Assembly: GCA_020846635.1 (NCBI GenBank) | Contig: JADLDO010000016.1 | Location: 1-64,000, forward strand | Source of the DNA: Caldilineaceae bacterium | GTDB taxonomy: Bacteria > Chloroflexota > Anaerolineae > Caldilineales > Caldilineaceae | Reading direction: 5' to 3' | Length of the DNA: 64,000 nucleotides | Shown here: piece by piece, positions 62,822-64,000 of the stretch | Layout of the letters: each line of letters opens with the position of its first letter | Position numbering within the stretch: position 1 is the stretch's first letter | The notes under the pieces: model-generated | Seen by the model: the letters and a program-made list of their open reading frames with translations, nothing else | Databases searched by the model: none | Told to the model about the DNA's origin: nothing | Program-made: the position numbers and the translations under genes

Positions 62822-62863
62822 GTCGTTCCAAACCGTTGCGTCATTCTCTGCGTGGAGGAACTG

Positions 62864-64000
62864 ATGGAATATCCGATTGTGCGCTATTGGCAGCTCTTGA
62901 CACACTATGTGCGCCCGTTGCGTGTCAAGGTTGCGCTGTTGACGCTCCTCATCTTTGGCGGGATCGGCCTGCAACTGGCGAATCCGCAGATCATGCGTTT
63001 TTTTATCGATACGGCGTTGTCGAGTAAACCGGGTGAAGGTCTCCAACCGCTGATGTGGGCAGGAGGGCTTTTCCTGGTAATTGCCTTGCTGTTGCAGGTT
63101 GTCACGGTGGCTGCTACGTATGTGGGGGAGGATGTCGGGTGGCGATCAACCAATCAATTGCGGGCTGACTTAGCAACTCACTGTCTGAATCTGGACATGA
63201 CCTTTCACAACGAGCAGACGCCAGGGGCCATGATCGAGCGCATTGATTCCGATGTAGCCGACATTGCCGTTTTCTTCTCGCAATTCGTCATTCGCATTGT
63301 CGGCAATTTCCTCTTGATTGTGGCGGTTCTGATTACCTTGTCGTTTGAGGATTGGCGGATTAGTCTGGCGCTGCTGGCCTATGTGGTTTTAGCATCGTCG
63401 GGGCTGATCTACATGCGTCATCTGGCAGTTCCCTACTGGAAGGCATCGCGCCAGGCGAGCGCCGATCTCTTTGGCTTCTTGGAAGAACAACTGGCGGGCA
63501 CAGAGGATACGCGTTCGAGCGGCGCGGTCGGCTATGTCATGCGTAACCTTTTCAGATTGAGCCAGGTGCGCTTTGACCGGGAGTTGCGCGGGCGTACCAT
63601 GAGTATCCTGGTTGTGATGGCCTGGATGCTCTTTTATACGCTGGGGCTGGCGCTTGCGCTGGTGCTGGGCTATGTCTTCTACCAACAAAATATCCTGACG
63701 ATGGGCAGCGTCTTTCTGGTCATCTACTACACCGAGGTGATCTTCAGGCCCATGGATCAGATCTCACGCGAGATTCAGAACTTGCAGAAGGCTGCGGCAG
63801 GGATCGAGCGTGTCGAGAGCCTCATGGGCATCAAGAGCAAGATTGGCGATGAAGGGCAGGCGACACTTCCCTCTGGCCCTTTGCGTGTCGAGTTTCGCAA
63901 TGTCTCGTTTGGCTATCGTGCCGATGAGCCTGTCTTGAAGGATGTGTCGTTCCTGGTCGAGCCGGGTAAAGTGCTGGGATTGTTGGGGCGCACAGGCAGC
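62864..64000 (+). CDS. ABC exporter, transmembrane part and start of ATPase (cut by window end)
   Basis: 379 codons are visible and the frame is open at the edge. GGAGG precedes the ATG. Residues 1-310 are a type IV exporter membrane domain of six helices, with the coupling-helix stretch LDMTFHNEQTPGAMIERIDSDV. The ATPase begins LRVEFRNVSFGYRADEPVLKDVSF, and the window ends in LLGLLGRTGS, within Walker A. Half-transporters of this MsbA/BmrCD/LmrA type export drugs, lipids or peptides, often as heterodimers with a second gene downstream. The leader arrangement upstream suggests regulation by translation inhibitors; that is an inference. Confidence 0.9.
   Translation, partial: MEYPIVRYWQLLTHYVRPLRVKVALLTLLIFGGIGLQLANPQIMRFFIDTALSSKPGEGLQPLMWAGGLFLVIALLLQVVTVAATYVGEDVGWRSTNQLRADLATHCLNLDMTFHNEQTPGAMIERIDSDVADIAVFFSQFVIRIVGNFLLIVAVLITLSFEDWRISLALLAYVVLASSGLIYMRHLAVPYWKASRQASADLFGFLEEQLAGTEDTRSSGAVGYVMRNLFRLSQVRFDRELRGRTMSILVVMAWMLFYTLGLALALVLGYVFYQQNILTMGSVFLVIYYTEVIFRPMDQISREIQNLQKAAAGIERVESLMGIKSKIGDEGQATLPSGPLRVEFRNVSFGYRADEPVLKDVSFLVEPGKVLGLLGRTGS

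Larger units (their letters stand above)
62396..62863. other. 468-bp intergenic region with promoter, leader ORF and terminator before the ABC exporter
   Basis: The left 225 bp hold the upstream sequence of the SUMF1-domain gene. The right part contains a promoter (62624-62653), a 25-codon leader ORF (62691-62768) and an intrinsic terminator (62793-62821), in that order, before the exporter gene. Confidence 0.6.

Overview
The window looks like the chromosome of a Gram-positive-type or monoderm-like environmental heterotroph, most probably a Chloroflexota bacterium of the Anaerolineae/Caldilineae kind. This is inferred from gene content: a SAM-I riboswitch in front of metY-metX-metW, a long extracellular Ig/cadherin-like plus beta-helix protein, a LysM/CAP exoprotein, several sugar ABC transporters, many sugar-acid enzymes, and start codons that are often GTG or TTG. 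It is not proven. Coding density is high, genes sit in short operons on both strands, and I saw no tRNA, rRNA, CRISPR array, insertion sequence or phage gene.

Layout. 1-3.7 kb: the tail of a family 5 solute-binding protein, then a leftward run ridA-like, SMP-30/gluconolactonase-like, short-chain dehydrogenase. 3.7-8.4 kb: a rightward operon of a divergent GroEL-like chaperonin, an Asp-box beta-propeller protein whose start overlaps the chaperonin stop, and an aldose-epimerase-like protein. 8.5-11.2 kb: a beta-lactamase-fold hydrolase and a secreted CAP/LysM protein. 11.2-15.9 kb: promoter, SAM-I riboswitch with terminator/antiterminator, metY, metX, metW, then an Ldh-family dehydrogenase. 15.9-17.5 kb: a secreted subtilisin. 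17.8-23.1 kb: a leftward operon yjhG-like dehydratase, Ldh-family dehydrogenase, NTF2-like protein and a Rieske protein fused to a large uncharacterised helical domain. 23.4-25.7 kb: a divergent pair, PdxA2-like and DUF1537 four-carbon-acid kinase. 25.7-31.8 kb (leftward): sugar ABC binding protein and two permeases with a cupin between them, a Nudix hydrolase, and FetA/FetB. 32.2-35.2 kb: a small Zn-ribbon-like protein, a class III aminotransferase and an M20 peptidase. 35.3-40 kb: an (alpha/alpha)6 glycosidase, a stand-alone response regulator and a Gfo/Idh/MocA oxidoreductase. 40.4-46.8 kb: the giant modular surface protein. 46.9-49.9 kb: a DinB-like protein and two membrane proteins. 49.9-58 kb (leftward): YitT, argJ, a small protein, two methyltransferases, a second DinB protein, NfeD, recN. 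58.2-61.3 kb: tatA, a polytopic membrane protein, secG. 61.3-64 kb: a SUMF1-domain membrane protein and, behind a probable attenuator, an ABC exporter cut by the window edge.

Much of the left half serves uptake and breakdown of plant-type sugars and sugar acids (binding proteins, permeases, lactonase, dehydratase, dehydrogenases, PdxA2/DUF1537). The right half is housekeeping (arginine, DNA repair, Sec and Tat export) and envelope. The most unusual items are the chaperonin/beta-propeller pair, the Rieske fusion with its NTF2-like neighbour, a leader-peptide/terminator arrangement before the terminal ABC exporter, and an orphan terminator suggesting an unannotated RNA before the giant gene.
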